Shown piece by piece: positions 5,920 to 6,289 of a stretch of 6,289 nt of DNA. Made by a program: the position numbers and the translations under genes. Source of the DNA: DASYQV01 sp036005125 (lineage in GTDB: Bacteria; Acidobacteriota; Vicinamibacteria; Vicinamibacterales; UBA2999). A model generated the notes under the pieces. The model did no database searches, was not told where the DNA came from, and saw nothing but the letters and a program-made list of their open reading frames with translations. Position 1 is the stretch's first letter. Each line of letters opens with the position of its first letter. The stretch is from positions 1 through 6,289 of the forward strand of contig DASYQV010000203.1 of assembly GCA_036005125.1 (NCBI GenBank). Reading direction: 5' to 3'.

Positions 5920-6123
5920 CCCTTCAGCTCCTTTCGTCTCCAGAATGTCTCCACGCCCGAACGTGGGCGTGGCTTGGTCCAGCAGGCGTATCGTGCCGTC
6001 CTTCGCTGCCGGGCTCAGGTGCATATATCGCCCCGTCGTCGAGATGTCCTGATGCCCCGCCAGTTCCTGAATGGCGCGCGTCGATGCGCCCCTCATCGCC
6101 AGATGCGAACAGAACGTGTGTCT
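5917..6123 (-). pseudogene. Tyrosine recombinase/integrase, C-terminal fragment
   Basis: The frame encodes 68 residues that match the end of phage-type/XerC-like tyrosine recombinases. RHTFCSHLAMRGASTRAIQE is the end of the HxxR box region. LAGHQDISTTGRYMHLSP carries the conserved His (6052-6054) and the nucleophilic Tyr (6025-6027). A short tail then ends at TAA. Upstream of RHTF the frame reads NRR, RIRN and soon a TAG (6151-6153), with none of the expected H-x-L before RHTF and no catalytic-core sequence. About two thirds or more of the protein is therefore missing and no proper start exists. It converges on ssrA with its stop only 26 nt beyond the tmRNA CCA, the usual place for an integrase that inserted into the ssrA 3' end. 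Alternatively, a frameshifted intact gene could continue outside the window, but the next 166 nt show no recombinase motif. Confidence 0.85.
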
Positions 6124-6289
6124 CCTATTCCTTATGCGGAGTAGGCGCCACTATGCCGCATTCCGGACTATGCCGAGCGACGAGAGGTTCGGGTCCGAGT
6201 CAGGCCGACATTGCGCCTGAAAAGCAAACACTCAAGTCGGCATCGCTCGGCATAGTTTCTTGTCTTACAACCCATTCAGGAAGCCAAGC
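6124..6289. other. Repeat-rich sequence at the integrase break, possible mobile-element end
   Basis: No gene is recognised. Short TATGCSG words recur: TATGCGG (6133-6139), TATGCCG (6152-6158 and 6169-6175) and its complement CGGCATA (6248-6254). TGCGG/CCGCA (6135-6160) forms an imperfect hairpin. Together with the abrupt end of recombinase homology, this suggests the subterminal part of an inserted element, but its family is not identifiable here. Confidence 0.45.
6167..6256. repeat. 14-bp perfect inverted repeat with nested hairpin
   Basis: ACTATGCCGAGCGA (6167-6180) is the exact reverse complement of TCGCTCGGCATAGT (6243-6256), 62 nt apart. Inside lie TCAGGC/GCCTGA (6200-6205 with 6215-6220) and, as an alternative pairing, GCCGAC/GTCGGC (6204-6209 with 6236-6241). 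Confidence 0.8.

Noticed and set aside
6167..6256. Integron attC site
   Set aside because: The arms lack the expected RYYYAAC and GTTRRRY core sites, and the adjacent recombinase fragment is of the phage/Xer type without an IntI-specific insert visible.
6200..6289. Short - strand frame open to the window edge (AWLPEWVVRQETMP... then TGA)
   Set aside because: Only 29 codons, no recognisable family, and it crosses the inverted repeat. It may be chance or the end of a gene outside the window.

Overview
The window is GC-rich bacterial chromosome. The family mix (secreted Ig-like domain protein, Slt70-type lytic transglycosylase, coiled-coil/GAF protein, one-piece tmRNA with encoded CCA) together with intergenic AAAGGGC heptamer arrays suggests a soil-type Acidobacteriota genome, perhaps Vicinamibacteria. 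That placement is inference and would need a tmRNA or protein search.

Layout. Positions 1-399 hold the C-terminal end of a secreted beta-sandwich protein on the + strand. Positions 400-787 are a gene-free block between two converging genes. It is built almost wholly of short tandem repeats: 18 heptamers, three 13-mers, a hexamer/12-mer tract, then heptamers again in inverted orientation. On the - strand follow three genes read right to left: a coiled-coil/GAF protein (5364-4276), a soluble lytic transglycosylase (4033-1655) and a class I SAM methyltransferase (1540-788). The gaps between them (242 and 114 nt) contain hairpins or inverted repeats, so they need not form one operon. A divergent promoter pair at 5415-5482 drives the coiled-coil/GAF gene leftward and ssrA rightward. 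The tmRNA gene (5538-5890) is complete, with an acceptor stem, T arm, encoded CCA and the tag ADNQYALAA. A weak terminator follows.

Right edge. Only 26 nt past the tmRNA lies the stop codon of a tyrosine-recombinase C-terminal fragment on the - strand. It keeps the GH box and the catalytic Tyr region but is cut off upstream at the HxxR box. The sequence beyond the break (6124-6289) carries repeated TATGCSG words and a 14-bp inverted repeat. This looks like a decayed integrative element at ssrA, a well-known integration target, later disrupted by another sequence.

Functionally the genes are mostly housekeeping: peptidoglycan turnover in the periplasm, ribosome rescue, a small-molecule or glycan methyltransferase, and a GAF sensor-like protein. 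The unusual parts are non-coding: the inverted heptamer block, the inverted repeat over the methyltransferase start region, and the broken ssrA-associated element. No complete new system is visible.
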